Positions 18,472 through 27,876 of a stretch of 64,000 nucleotides of DNA are shown piece after piece. Numbering within the stretch: position 1 is the stretch's first letter; every line of letters starts with the position of its first letter. The translations under genes and the position numbers were made by a program. The stretch is taken from contig NZ_JAYGJQ010000001.1 of assembly GCF_035013165.1 (NCBI RefSeq), positions 1,240,001-1,304,000 on the forward strand. The letters are read 5' to 3'. Source of the stretch: Bacteriovorax sp. PP10. GTDB lineage: Bacteria; Bdellovibrionota; Bacteriovoracia; Bacteriovoracales; Bacteriovoracaceae. The notes under the pieces were generated by a model. That model worked only from the letters and a program-made list of their open reading frames with translations, did not search any database and was not told the origin of the DNA.

Positions 18472-19833
18472 ATGAAAAAGATCCTATCGACATTTATTAT
18501 AACGATGATTCTTTTTAGCAGCACACTTAGCTTTGCTGCTGAAACGAAAACGTTTATTATTACTCCTGAGTCTATTAGAACTCAGATGTTTTCAAGCAAT
18601 ATGACTTTGCTTCAGGCCCTAAACAATGTTGAGAAATCAAAACTAGACGTGAGCATGGCAAGAGCTAAACTTCTTCCTTCGCTTAATCTCGGATTGTTAA
18701 TTCCTGCTTTAGCGAACCCAACTTTTTTACTTGCTCAAGTTTCATTTCTTTTTCCTTTTTTAATCCCTTCTAACTGGGCAGTCTTAAAACAAGAGAAAGC
18801 TTTATTAGAAGCAGACCGATTAGCGTACAAAGCTCTTCAGCTTAATATTCTAAGTAATGCCCTTTCTCTTTATTACACTTATTTAAATGATATCCAGGTT
18901 CAACAAATCTACTCTGAGCAATCGACAACTCTTGGGCTTTTATACCAAAGCTTAAAGAGACAAGCGTCTGTTCTAGGAAACGTGACAACTGAAGATTTAA
19001 ATATGGCCGCTGCTCAGTGGGAAGAGTCTAAGATTCAGGTTTCTAAACTTCAGGAGCTTCTGATTGAAGAGCGTGCAGCTTTAAGAACTTTATTAGGTCT
19101 GCCATTAGGTGCTCTATACGACGTAAAATTAGTTGAGCTTGCTCCAACTGATTTCGAATTAAAATCAGCAAGTGAAATTGCTCAAAGATCTCTTGATGTC
19201 GCTCCAGAAATGTCGCAAATCGGATTTTTAATTAAAGCAGCTAAGGCCGGTAAGTTTGCCAAGGTTTTTGGTTTTATCTCATCAGCAACGGTTTCAGGAT
19301 CGTCAACTGATGGCTCTTCAGCATTCAGTGGCCTTAAAGCTGGTGGTGGATTCACTATCGGTGCAGACACTTTTGTTAACGTAAAAATCGGGAACAATAA
19401 TATCGCTGCCATTCAGTTACGTGAAGATCAGTTAAGAGAAGAAAACGAAAAAACGGCCGAAATCATCTCTGGAAGAATTGTTGAAGTTAAATCTCAAAAA
19501 GACTTAACGGCAAACGCACTAAGAGACCGCTTAAAAGTTTATGAAGCACAAAAGAAACAATACGCGATTGGATTAATCCCACTTCAGACATTGTTTTTAA
19601 CTCAGACTCAATTAACAGCTTCTTATGTCAACAATATCAAAAATGATCTTGATTTAAAAATGCAACGCCTGACGCTTCAGCGCCTGGTAATTGACGGTGA
19701 CTTTGCAAAAGTTGTTGGATGCAAGAGCAGCGATAAGTCTTTTGACACTAGTTTCGAAACGAGCAACGATAAAAAATGGTTTAAAAAAGATCCAAAAGAA
19801 AGCACCACAACTCTAGACGATATTTGTAAATAA
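18472..19833 (+). CDS. Second TolC-family outer-membrane protein
   Basis: 453 aa with signal peptide MKKILSTFIITMILFSSTLSFAA. It has the helical TolC pattern (LLQALNNVEKSKLDVSMARAK; IISGRIVEVKSQKDLTANAL) but weak resemblance to the first TolC here, and an unusual hydrophobic stretch (VSFLFPFLIPSNWAVL) near residues 88-105. A lipoprotein gene sits directly upstream. No inner-membrane pump is next to it, so it may serve another exporter or have a structural role. Confidence 0.8.
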   Translation: MKKILSTFIITMILFSSTLSFAAETKTFIITPESIRTQMFSSNMTLLQALNNVEKSKLDVSMARAKLLPSLNLGLLIPALANPTFLLAQVSFLFPFLIPSNWAVLKQEKALLEADRLAYKALQLNILSNALSLYYTYLNDIQVQQIYSEQSTTLGLLYQSLKRQASVLGNVTTEDLNMAAAQWEESKIQVSKLQELLIEERAALRTLLGLPLGALYDVKLVELAPTDFELKSASEIAQRSLDVAPEMSQIGFLIKAAKAGKFAKVFGFISSATVSGSSTDGSSAFSGLKAGGGFTIGADTFVNVKIGNNNIAAIQLREDQLREENEKTAEIISGRIVEVKSQKDLTANALRDRLKVYEAQKKQYAIGLIPLQTLFLTQTQLTASYVNNIKNDLDLKMQRLTLQRLVIDGDFAKVVGCKSSDKSFDTSFETSNDKKWFKKDPKESTTTLDDICK

Positions 19834-19839
19834 TTAATT

Positions 19840-19861
19840 GGTTCCACCAACTGGTGGAACC
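19840..19861 (+). terminator. Hairpin downstream of the second tolC
   Basis: Perfect 9-bp stem GGTTCCACC / GGTGGAACC around AACT, 6 bp after the tolC stop. No T-run follows, so it may stabilise mRNA ends or terminate weakly. Its presence argues that the next gene starts at 19886, not at 19838 as the longest reading frame would allow. Confidence 0.5.
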
Positions 19862-19885
19862 TCATATTATGTTCTACAATTCCTT

Positions 19886-22222
19886 ATGCACTCTTTTCCT
19901 ATCGATTCCATTAAAGACAAGATTTTAGATTCACTAGATGTGGTGGATTTCCTAGTTATTAAATCAACTCCAGGATCGGGTAAAACCACGCGCGTTCCTC
20001 TGTTTTTAAAAGAAAAATACCAAAAGAAAATTTATGTCCTGGAGCCTCGTAAGCTTGCTGCTAAGCTGGCCTCTACTTTTGTGGCCAGAAGTCTGGGAGA
20101 AGTGCCTGGGCAGTCAGTAGGGCATATTTTCAAGTATGAACGCGTGGCCTCTGATAAGACTCAGATTGTGTTTCTAACGGAAGGAACTTTTTTAAGAATC
20201 CTTGCTTCTGATCCTAAACTTAGCGATTGCGATGTGATCATTCTGGATGAGTTTCACGAAAGGCATTATTACACTGATGTCGCTTTAAGCTTTCTCTTAA
20301 AAATTAAAGAAACGAATCCCAACTTAAAAATCATTATCATGTCGGCCACCATCAATCTGACGGAGCTTGATGTTTTATTGCAGGGAAAAGCAAAGACCCT
20401 TGAGTTAAACGAATCCAAACATACTTTAAAGTTAGACTATCTTCCGAATGACACTTTGGTTTTAAAAGATCCGTTGGAGAGAAAAGTTTATAATGCTTTA
20501 TCTTCGGTCATCAATCGTCCTGGCCATGTTCTGATATTCCTTCCAGGGATGTTTGAAATTAAAAAGTGCGAAGAGATCATTCAAAATAATTTTAATTTTG
20601 AAGTGATCATTCTTCACGGTGAAGTCGGTGGGGTCGATATTACTGATGAGTATTATGACCTATCTAAGAAAAAAATTATTCTCTCGACTAATATTGCTGA
20701 GAGTTCAGTGACGATTCCCGGAGTGAGAACGGTTATCGATTCCGGCCTTCACAAAATTAATAAATTAAATCCAGTCACCAGGCTGCCATTTGTTGAACTA
20801 AGAAAGATCAGTCAATCATCGGCGATTCAAAGGGCCAATAGAGCTTCGAGAGAAGATGCAGGTCTTGCCTTCAGGCTTTACTCTGAGTTTGATTACCAAG
20901 GGCGCGATCAATTCGATACGCCGGAAATCAACCGCGTGGACTTAAGTGAGTTGATGATTACGACTGCAGATATTTTCAATCGTGGGATTGAGGATTTTAC
21001 ATTCCTGGCCCCTTTAAAAGAGTCAGAAGTTATAAAATCAAAAAAGTACCTGGAAGAAATAGGGTTGTTTGAAGAAGGTAAACCTAATGCGGCTGCAAAA
21101 CGTTTATCGCGCTTTCCTTTTCATCCAAGAATTTCAAAGATTTTAGATGAGGCCTCAAAAGGTAATGAGAGATCATTTAATAATGTTGTCAATTACCTGG
21201 CCGACCTGATTGAACCAAAATCTAGTTACCGTTTTAAAACTCTTGTGAAGAATTTTTTCAAACCCAATCCTAAAGGTGTGGATATTGATTTTGAAAAGAT
21301 CATTCTCTATGGTTATATTGATCAGATCGCAAAACTAAAAAATCATCAGCTGATTCACATGAGTGGAGAAACGTATGCCGTTTCACCTAAGTTATCAGGT
21401 GATATTGACCCTAATCATGCACTCTGGATTATTCTTGATCTGGACAATCGAAATCAAGTGACAAGAATGCTGCCGATAGAAGAAGACTGGCTTTATGACC
21501 TGCCTTTTTTTCCGATAGAAGACTCCAAACAAATAGACTTTGATACTGACAATTTCAGGCTCTCGGTTGAGCAAGTCAGTCGTATTGGTGCGATCGTTTT
21601 ATCCAAAGAGAAAATTACTAACAATAAACTCACTCCAGATATTGTCGAGTTTGTGGCCAGGAAACTGCTGCCATCATTTAAGGCCAAGTTTGAAAGTGAC
21701 ACTTTTAAAAGACTACAGGTTTTTGAAAAGTACTCAGAAAATAAGATTGATGATTTTGAAATCGCACCGTGGTTTAAAAATCAGGTTGAGTATCTTTTAG
21801 GTGATAGCTCTTATAATTTAGAAACTATTCTGGATGCTTTTGTCCTTGAGGTATTTAATTATCTCAATACAGATCAGGCCTATGATCTGGAAGTCGATCT
21901 TCCTTTGAGTCTGCAGTTGAATGATAAAAGAAAAGTGACAATTAATTACGATGTGACCAATGGAATCCATTGTGAGTCTTATATTCAAGATTTTTATGGT
22001 CTAGCGAGTGTTCCAAGCATTTTGAAAGGAAAAGAGAAAATAAAAATTCATCTTTTAGGCCCACACAAGAGAGCATTGCAAGTCACGATGGATTTAATGA
22101 GTTTCTGGGAAAAGACCTATAAAGAATTATATGGGGAATTAAAAAGAGATTATCCAAGACATCACTGGGCGCTGGACCCAAAAAACGCTAAACCAATCCT
22201 GCTTTTAAAGAATGTAAAGTAA
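19886..22222 (+). CDS. hrpB: ATP-dependent helicase HrpB-like
   Basis: About 778 aa. Superfamily 2 DEAH-type RNA helicase: Walker A STPGSGKTTRVP, motif II DEFHER (the DEFH form used by HrpB), motif III SATIN, and RANRASRE in the motif VI position (QRANRASREDAG). The HA2-like region follows, and the C-terminus has the HrpB-type ending RDYPRHHWALDPKNAKP. HrpB helicases are widespread but poorly characterised; RNA remodelling in the cytoplasm is presumed. The ATG at 19886 is chosen because the earlier in-frame start would place a perfect hairpin inside the coding region. Nothing indicates co-transcription with the neighbours. Confidence 0.85.
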   Translation: MHSFPIDSIKDKILDSLDVVDFLVIKSTPGSGKTTRVPLFLKEKYQKKIYVLEPRKLAAKLASTFVARSLGEVPGQSVGHIFKYERVASDKTQIVFLTEGTFLRILASDPKLSDCDVIILDEFHERHYYTDVALSFLLKIKETNPNLKIIIMSATINLTELDVLLQGKAKTLELNESKHTLKLDYLPNDTLVLKDPLERKVYNALSSVINRPGHVLIFLPGMFEIKKCEEIIQNNFNFEVIILHGEVGGVDITDEYYDLSKKKIILSTNIAESSVTIPGVRTVIDSGLHKINKLNPVTRLPFVELRKISQSSAIQRANRASREDAGLAFRLYSEFDYQGRDQFDTPEINRVDLSELMITTADIFNRGIEDFTFLAPLKESEVIKSKKYLEEIGLFEEGKPNAAAKRLSRFPFHPRISKILDEASKGNERSFNNVVNYLADLIEPKSSYRFKTLVKNFFKPNPKGVDIDFEKIILYGYIDQIAKLKNHQLIHMSGETYAVSPKLSGDIDPNHALWIILDLDNRNQVTRMLPIEEDWLYDLPFFPIEDSKQIDFDTDNFRLSVEQVSRIGAIVLSKEKITNNKLTPDIVEFVARKLLPSFKAKFESDTFKRLQVFEKYSENKIDDFEIAPWFKNQVEYLLGDSSYNLETILDAFVLEVFNYLNTDQAYDLEVDLPLSLQLNDKRKVTINYDVTNGIHCESYIQDFYGLASVPSILKGKEKIKIHLLGPHKRALQVTMDLMSFWEKTYKELYGELKRDYPRHHWALDPKNAKPILLLKNVK

Positions 22223-22369
22223 AGGCCCCGCAAGCAGGGCCAATACAATTCTTAGTCCAGATCAAGTTGACCGACTATACTTATCCCGAGACATATATTG
22301 AACTGAGAGTGAACTTTTTACATGGCCACAGATGAAGAACTGTAACTTTTCTTGTATATTCATCTCCCT

Positions 22370-23080
22370 ATGGCAAAACTCGAGCTTGAGCGAATTATCT
22401 CCAAACGCGGACTTCTTAGTCGAAAAGAAGCGGCGATTGCTATTTTAGAAGGGCAAGTCATCGTTAACGGCCAGATTTGCAAGGTTCCTCTCGCGTATTT
22501 TGATCACCGATCTACTATTGAAATCAAAGGACAGAAAGCTGTTGAACAAAAAAAGCATTACCTGGTTTTAAATAAACCAAGAGGCCTGATTGTCAGTCGT
22601 TCTGATGAAAAAAATCGCGCTACGGTGTATGAATGCCTGAGCGAATGGAGTGGTCCATTGGTTCAGGCAGTTGGTAGATTAGATCAGGCAAGTGAAGGTC
22701 TGCTTTTATTTACTAATGATCATGTATGGGCCAATAAATTAATGGACCCAAAAACTCACGTCACAAAGACCTATCACGTACAGGCCTCTCCGATTCCGGA
22801 TGAAGAGGTTTTAAAAAAGCTTTCTGCCGGTATCATGCTCGAAGGAAAAAAAACCTTGCCTGCGAGTTTCCAACTCATTCGTTCAGGTGAAAAAAATGGA
22901 TGGATTGAAGTTCAATTAACTGAAGGGCGTAATCGTCAGATTAGAAAAATGCTTGAAAGTGAAAATATTGATGTTTTAAGATTAATCAGAGTTCAGTTAG
23001 GTATTATTACTCTCGGTGATTTGCAAAAAAGTGAGTGGAGAGAGTTAAGTGCAGCTGAAGTTAAAATTTTAACTCAATAA
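22370..23080 (+). CDS. RNA pseudouridine synthase, RsuA/RluB/E/F family
   Basis: 236 aa. N-terminal S4 RNA-binding domain (LERIISKRGLLSRKEAAIAI...VIVNGQ) followed by the pseudouridine synthase catalytic domain with the active-site aspartate in AVGRLDQASEGLLLFTND and the signature LTEGRNRQIRKMLE. It isomerises a uridine in rRNA (or tRNA); whether 16S or 23S cannot be told from sequence alone. The ATG at 22370 puts the S4 domain at the N-terminus as usual; a TTG at 22352 is possible. Confidence 0.9.
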   Translation: MAKLELERIISKRGLLSRKEAAIAILEGQVIVNGQICKVPLAYFDHRSTIEIKGQKAVEQKKHYLVLNKPRGLIVSRSDEKNRATVYECLSEWSGPLVQAVGRLDQASEGLLLFTNDHVWANKLMDPKTHVTKTYHVQASPIPDEEVLKKLSAGIMLEGKKTLPASFQLIRSGEKNGWIEVQLTEGRNRQIRKMLESENIDVLRLIRVQLGIITLGDLQKSEWRELSAAEVKILTQ

Positions 23081-23866
23081 CTAAATAAAAGTTTTAATCG
23101 CGCGAATCGTTTCTGCGGGAGCACTAATACTAGGAAAGTGTCCTGTCGCCTTTAGTGTAACCATCATACTATCTGAAATATTATCTTTAATAAACTGACC
23201 AACATTCACCGGTGCAACCAGATCGTCTGAGGCCTGAATTATTAAAGTAGGTACTTTCACTTTATTAAGATGAGAGCGGTTGTCAGTTAAAAATGTCACT
23301 CGGGCAAAGTGCGAAGCAATCTCAGGTTTCACTTTGCAGAAAGTTTTAGCGAGTTCTAAAGCGAGTTCTGGATGATCCGCATTTCTCATTAAGGCCGGCG
23401 CCATAGTTGTGGCCCAATTCAAATAATTATCATCAATAGAAGTGAGTAGTTCTTCAACATCTTCCTGATTAAATCCTCCCACATATCCATCTCTGTTTAA
23501 ATAACAAGCAGAGGGGCCGATCAGAACGATTTTTTCAAAGAGGTGTGGTTTTTGAATGGCCGCAAGAATTCCAATCATTGCACTCACTGAGTGACCAACA
23601 AAGATTGGTTTTTCCAGTTTTAATGTTTCACAAATTTCTAAAACATCAGCAGCGTATCCATGAAGGGAATTGTATTTTGTTCGATCGTATGAAGAGATAT
23701 CAGAGTTCCCTGCACCAACATGATCGAAGAGGATGATTTGGTGATTGTCAGCAAAAGCAGGAGTTATGTGTTGCCACATATGTTGATCGAGACCGTACCC
23801 ATGAGCAAAAATGATGGGTCTGCCTTTACCAAATACTTTTACATTATTTCTCTTCAACACTTCCAT
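23081..23866 (-). CDS. Alpha/beta hydrolase, RsbQ/KAI2-like
   Basis: 261 aa. Strong resemblance to the RsbQ/D14/KAI2 group: FAHGYGLDQHMW, ILFDHVGAGNSD, nucleophile elbow FVGHSVSAMIG (Ser93), YLNRDGYVGGF in the lid, acid ASDDLVAP (Asp215) and base TGHFP (His243). RsbQ in Bacillus partners the PAS phosphatase RsbP in energy-stress signalling; plant relatives sense small butenolides. No RsbP-like gene is adjacent, so the ligand and partner here are unknown. The gene ends directly against the stop of the convergent pseudouridine synthase. Confidence 0.85.
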   Translation of the reverse strand: MEVLKRNNVKVFGKGRPIIFAHGYGLDQHMWQHITPAFADNHQIILFDHVGAGNSDISSYDRTKYNSLHGYAADVLEICETLKLEKPIFVGHSVSAMIGILAAIQKPHLFEKIVLIGPSACYLNRDGYVGGFNQEDVEELLTSIDDNYLNWATTMAPALMRNADHPELALELAKTFCKVKPEIASHFARVTFLTDNRSHLNKVKVPTLIIQASDDLVAPVNVGQFIKDNISDSMMVTLKATGHFPSISAPAETIRAIKTFI

Positions 23867-24097
23867 AAAATTGTCTCGGGTTATATAAAGATTTTATTCT
23901 AGTGCCTTGAAAGTTGCGAGTTTATTTATAGAGGAAATGAAAAATTAATATTGGAGGGCCCCTAAGGCGATGAATAGAGATGTAAGAAAGTTAAGCAACC
24001 TGACTTATGTGATCCTATTGTTAAGATACCTAGATAGTCGCACCTCTCACTGTAATTCCGATTGTATTTATCTCAAATTACATCATAAAATAATCTC

Positions 24098-24931
24098 ATG
24101 AAAAAATCTTACATTCTTATTGTTCTTAGTACGCTTTTGATCTCTGGTTGTGCCACACGCTCGCCAGTCGTCGTTTCAGAACCTCAGGTTAAAGTAAAAA
24201 AAGAAGCCGTTATAAAGGTTAAGGAAAAGGTCGTAAGGCCCATTGCTGTAACTAAGCCTTCTGCAGATGTGATCATGATTGATCATCAGTATTTTAAAAT
24301 CGCTTATAATTTAAAAAGACGCTTACCCGAATACGTGACTTACCAACTGGCAGCGGAGCAGTTAAGAAGCAAATCGGCCGAGAGAAAAAATAAGTTTGTT
24401 CCAGATCCATATCTGGTTGATAAGGATCTCCCTTATGTTGTGACGTCCGAATACAATCGTTCGGGTTACGATAGAGGTCATCTTGCTCCATCGGCGGACT
24501 TTGCGTGGAATCAGGATGCCAATAATATGACTTTTGTGATGTCGAATATGGCCCCTCAAACGCCGGGACTTAATCGTGATGCATGGAAGAGACTGGAAGA
24601 TCAGGTAAGGAAGTGGGCCTGTGGAGAGGAAAAAGTCACTGTGATCACAGGGCCGGTATTAGCGGATAATCTTCCTACATTAAAAAGTGGATTAGAAATC
24701 CCTCAGGATTTTTTCAAGATTGTTATTGATGAAACCGCACCTAAGAAAATGATCGCATTTTTGTATCATCAAACAGATAAAGGGAATGTTTTGAAAGAGC
24801 GCATGGTCCCAATGAATAATATAGAGAAAGCTACAGGTATTGCTTTTACTCAAGATTTCCCAGAGCTGCAGAGTGGAAAAATGCGCGTCCCTGCAAGCTT
24901 AAATGAATGGAAAGAAGCAGACTGTAAATAA
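24098..24931 (+). CDS. DNA/RNA non-specific endonuclease (NUC1 family), lipoprotein
   Basis: 277 aa. Lipobox LISGC with lipidated Cys18, then a basic linker and an endonuclease domain. The signature of the Serratia-type nuclease is present as YDRGHLAPSADF (general base His128) with the downstream metal ligand region MSNMAPQTPGLNRDAWKRLE. It should degrade DNA and RNA outside the cytoplasm using Mg2+. Being anchored to the envelope fits a scavenging or predatory lifestyle. It is followed within 10 bp by an SDR gene. A second exported nuclease lies at 25845. Confidence 0.88.
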   Translation: MKKSYILIVLSTLLISGCATRSPVVVSEPQVKVKKEAVIKVKEKVVRPIAVTKPSADVIMIDHQYFKIAYNLKRRLPEYVTYQLAAEQLRSKSAERKNKFVPDPYLVDKDLPYVVTSEYNRSGYDRGHLAPSADFAWNQDANNMTFVMSNMAPQTPGLNRDAWKRLEDQVRKWACGEEKVTVITGPVLADNLPTLKSGLEIPQDFFKIVIDETAPKKMIAFLYHQTDKGNVLKERMVPMNNIEKATGIAFTQDFPELQSGKMRVPASLNEWKEADCK

Positions 24932-24940
24932 GGAGTATGT

Positions 24941-25636
24941 ATGACAAAAAATTCAAAAACAGCATTGATCGTTGGAGCTTCAAGAGGATTAGGACTTGGG
25001 TTAGTTCAAGAGTTAATTTCAAGAGGATGGAATGTGATTGCAACTGAAAGAAAGAATGATCCAAAGTCTGCTCTTCGAATTTATGCCAACCAAAAAAACG
25101 ATAACCTTAGAATTGAGCAAGTCGATATCAATGAAGCAGACTCAATTCATAACCTGCAAAAAAATCTTGTCGATACTAAGTTAGATATTTTATTTGTGAA
25201 TGCCGGTATTGCCAATGACCCTTCCGAAACAGCAGGTCAGACGAGCACCGAAGAGTTTCATAGAGTGATGGTGACAAATGCACTTAGTCCATTAAAGGTG
25301 ATTGAAGCTCTTGATGAATTAGTCACTGAGACGGGATCAATCGGAGTCATGTCATCAGGACTGGGAAGTGTGAGCGATAATACTTATGGGTCTTATGAGA
25401 TCTATCGTGCAAGTAAAGCGGCCCTAAATACTTTGATGAGAAGTTACGCTGCCAGAAAAGGTGGACAGAGAAGTTTGTTTGCCATCTCTCCTGGGTGGGT
25501 AAAAACAGATATGGGTGGACCTGAGGCCACACTAGATGTGAAGACCAGTACGAGTGGGATTATCGACACGATTTTAAGTAATCAAAGTCCAGGAATGAGA
25601 TTTCTCGATTATCAAAACCAAACGGTTAACTGGTAG
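24941..25636 (+). CDS. Short-chain dehydrogenase/reductase
   Basis: 231 aa. Rossmann NAD(P) motif VGASRGLGLG at the N-terminus, NAG motif in LFVNAGIAND, catalytic Ser near MSSGLGSVSDN and the YxxxK pair in YEIYRASKAAL. Substrate unknown; it resembles CsgA/carbonyl-reductase-like SDRs. A strong AAGGAG site sits in the 9-bp gap after the nuclease gene, so the two are probably co-transcribed, though no functional link is apparent. Confidence 0.88.
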   Translation: MTKNSKTALIVGASRGLGLGLVQELISRGWNVIATERKNDPKSALRIYANQKNDNLRIEQVDINEADSIHNLQKNLVDTKLDILFVNAGIANDPSETAGQTSTEEFHRVMVTNALSPLKVIEALDELVTETGSIGVMSSGLGSVSDNTYGSYEIYRASKAALNTLMRSYAARKGGQRSLFAISPGWVKTDMGGPEATLDVKTSTSGIIDTILSNQSPGMRFLDYQNQTVNW

Positions 25637-25713
25637 ATCGAAAATGTGGCGTGAATCGGGATCACACTCCTCATTTTGGCCTTCTTTTGGACTAGATTTC
25701 ATAAAGTTAAAGA

Positions 25714-25735
25714 AAATACTTATGCCTAAGTATTT
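25714..25735 (+). promoter_or_regulatory. 22-bp palindrome upstream of the HNH nuclease
   Basis: Perfect inverted repeat AAATACTTA-TGCC-TAAGTATTT with 9-bp arms in the 208-bp gap between the SDR and the HNH nuclease. It could be an operator for the nuclease or a terminator for the SDR; the AT-rich run after it (TTATTTATTTTTATATAAT) fits either. Confidence 0.45.
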
Positions 25736-25844
25736 GAGATTATTTATTTTTATATAATCTGGACAACGCATCCTAATTTTTTATGAGGACAGAATAAAAT
25801 GACATCGGTATAAGTTTGCCTAATTAACAACATTAGGAACACTT

Positions 25845-26330
25845 GTGAAAAATCTTTTAAAACTTTCCCTGATCTCTCTTCTCCTTGTTAACGTTGCATT
25901 CGCTGGTGCGAATCGTTTTCCAAAGAACCCGGATCTTACTCAGACTCCTGGTAAACTTTGCACAACTCCTACAGAACACCGTTACCCAGAGCAAATTGCT
26001 TACTGTGAACGTGATGTTGATACTTACACAAAGAATTCTATCATCGCTAAATACGATACACTTTTCGGATACGAAATCAGAACTATGAAGAGATTAGATT
26101 TCAAAATCGATCACTTAATTCCTCTATGTGCTGGTGGAGCAAACGCTGAAGAAAACTTATGGCCACAACACAAAAGTGTTTACGCAATTACTGACCCTAT
26201 CGAGCCAGTTCTTTGCGAAAAAATGTCACAAGGGAAACTTAAGCAAGCTGACGCTATTAAGTTAATCCTTAGAGCTAAGTTAAACCTGGACCAAGCTCCA
26301 GCGGTTTTAAAAGAACTTCAAAGAATGTAA
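25845..26330 (+). CDS. Secreted HNH-type endonuclease
   Basis: 161 aa with signal peptide MKNLLKLSLISLLLVNVAFA. The mature protein holds an HNH-like core: KIDHLIPLCAGGANAEENLW (DH at 89-90, downstream Asn and WPQ), the pattern of small exported HNH nucleases. Three or four cysteines may form disulfides. GTG start with AGGAAC 4 nt upstream. It probably nicks or degrades DNA in the periplasm or outside. A strong terminator follows directly. Confidence 0.8.
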   Translation: MKNLLKLSLISLLLVNVAFAGANRFPKNPDLTQTPGKLCTTPTEHRYPEQIAYCERDVDTYTKNSIIAKYDTLFGYEIRTMKRLDFKIDHLIPLCAGGANAEENLWPQHKSVYAITDPIEPVLCEKMSQGKLKQADAIKLILRAKLNLDQAPAVLKELQRM

Positions 26331-26340
26331 TTCAAATATT

Positions 26341-26370
26341 AAAAGGCCCCTTTGGGGGCCTTTTTTTTTA
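26341..26370 (+). terminator. Strong rho-independent terminator
   Basis: Stem AAAAGGCCCC / GGGGCCTTTT with loop TTTG and a run of T, 10 bp after the HNH nuclease stop. Because of the A-run on the other side it can also end the convergent MFS gene. Confidence 0.9.
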
Positions 26371-27876
26371 TCTTTTTTTCGGATTCATCAGAATATAAAT
26401 CACAATAGCAAAACAAAAGGAAATTACTGATCCGGTTAAGAGGACAGTTGAGAATCCATTTGAAAATGCTCGCAGACCGCTTTCAAGTAAATCCTTCTGA
26501 GTATTCATATCAATTTTAGTCATGGCCTTTGGTAGATCACCAGAGAGAATAGACTTGATGAATTCTGGATTTATGGGAGTTCTTATTTGATTCTTCTTTA
26601 ATTCAAAATTAAAAGATGCATTAGTCACAATAGAGAGAATTCCACCTAAACCACTTACTCCAAATAAAATTCCGGTGAAACGAGTGGTCGTGCTGATTCC
26701 TGAGGCCATGCCGGAACGATTGAAGGGAACTGAACCCATGATCGCTTTGGTTGTCTCACCGTTGAGCATTCCAGCGCCTGCACCCATGATAATTAAGGCA
26801 CAAGCAACGAGTGGGTAGGAGTTAGATGTAACGAGAAAGAATCCCAGTAAGTCACCGATTGAAACTGTTAGCAGTCCGATGGCCAGAACTTGTCCTTGAG
26901 TGAATTTTTCATTGAGATATAAACTGAATTTAGGAAAGATGATCATCGCTATGGCAAAAGGAAGCATATGCAATCCTGCTGCAAGTGGAGTGAGTGAGAA
27001 AACATTCTGTAAATAAAGTGGAATGTAATTCATCATGACCTGAGCACTAAGAGCGTAGGCGAGCATCGAGCAGACTGAGCCGATGAAGAATTTATTTTTG
27101 AATAATGATAAGTCCAGCATTCCTCGTTTTTGTTTTTTTTCGGCGTAGATGAAAAGACCAAAAAAGATGAGACCTCCAAGAAGTCTTAGCAACATCGTGG
27201 GCGTTGTTATTTTTACTTCACTTGCATCAATGAGAAACCAGCTTAAGAAAAATAAAGCGAAGGTAAAAGTGATTAATCCCGGGATATCCAGTTTATCGGC
27301 ATCGGGATCTGATGATTCAGTCACGTAGTGGTTGATCGCTGCGAGTAAGATAAGAACTGCGGGGACATTTATAAAGAATGCCCATCTCCATCCCAGGTAA
27401 GTTGTAATGATTCCACCAATAACAGGGGAGAGTGTGATTGTTAGACCAAGTGTGCTTCCCCAGATTCCCCATGCTTTTGCACGCTCTCTTGGATCAGAGA
27501 ATTCTTTTCCAATGATTGCCAGAGATCCAATTAATAAGAAAGCAGCGCCAATTCCTTTTGCGGCCCTTCCTATATTTAAAATTGTAACAGTTGGAGCGAA
27601 TCCGCAAACGAGTGAAGCGAGTAGAAAGAATACAAGTCCGAGCATGACAGATCTTTTTCTTCCATAGTTATCTGAGATCGCACCAGCTGGCATGAGGAAG
27701 ATGGCAAACGTTAATATGTATGAACTGATAACCCATTCCAGATCGCGGAAAGAGGCACCTAATGCTTTTGAAATAGCAGGGAGTGAAACTGCTACGACAT
27801 TGGTATCAAGCATGATTAAAGAACATACTCCTGAGGCCGCACATAAAACATAAAGTGACTTTTTATTAGCAAACAT
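26368..27876 (-). CDS. MFS drug exporter, DHA2 (EmrB/QacA) family
   Basis: 502 aa with about 14 transmembrane helices. Motifs of the DHA2 family are visible: LDTNVVAVSLPAI in TM1, the loop motif DNYGRKRSVMLG, and motif C-like GLTITLSPVIGGIIT in TM5. It should export drugs or other hydrophobic compounds by proton antiport across the inner membrane. Single gene; no adaptor or regulator next to it. Confidence 0.9.
   Translation of the reverse strand: MFANKKSLYVLCAASGVCSLIMLDTNVVAVSLPAISKALGASFRDLEWVISSYILTFAIFLMPAGAISDNYGRKRSVMLGLVFFLLASLVCGFAPTVTILNIGRAAKGIGAAFLLIGSLAIIGKEFSDPRERAKAWGIWGSTLGLTITLSPVIGGIITTYLGWRWAFFINVPAVLILLAAINHYVTESSDPDADKLDIPGLITFTFALFFLSWFLIDASEVKITTPTMLLRLLGGLIFFGLFIYAEKKQKRGMLDLSLFKNKFFIGSVCSMLAYALSAQVMMNYIPLYLQNVFSLTPLAAGLHMLPFAIAMIIFPKFSLYLNEKFTQGQVLAIGLLTVSIGDLLGFFLVTSNSYPLVACALIIMGAGAGMLNGETTKAIMGSVPFNRSGMASGISTTTRFTGILFGVSGLGGILSIVTNASFNFELKKNQIRTPINPEFIKSILSGDLPKAMTKIDMNTQKDLLESGLRAFSNGFSTVLLTGSVISFCFAIVIYILMNPKKR

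Noticed and set aside
22224-22245. GGCCCCGCAAGCAGGGCC hairpin after hrpB as a terminator
   Set aside because: Only 5-6 bp of stem and no T-run; too weak to list.
23970-24101. A 43-codon ORF (MNRDVRKLSNLTYVILLLRY...) overlapping the NUC1 lipoprotein start as ATGA
   Set aside because: The AAGG upstream is only 2 nt from the ATG and the composition does not look coding; leader peptide cannot be excluded but is not supported.
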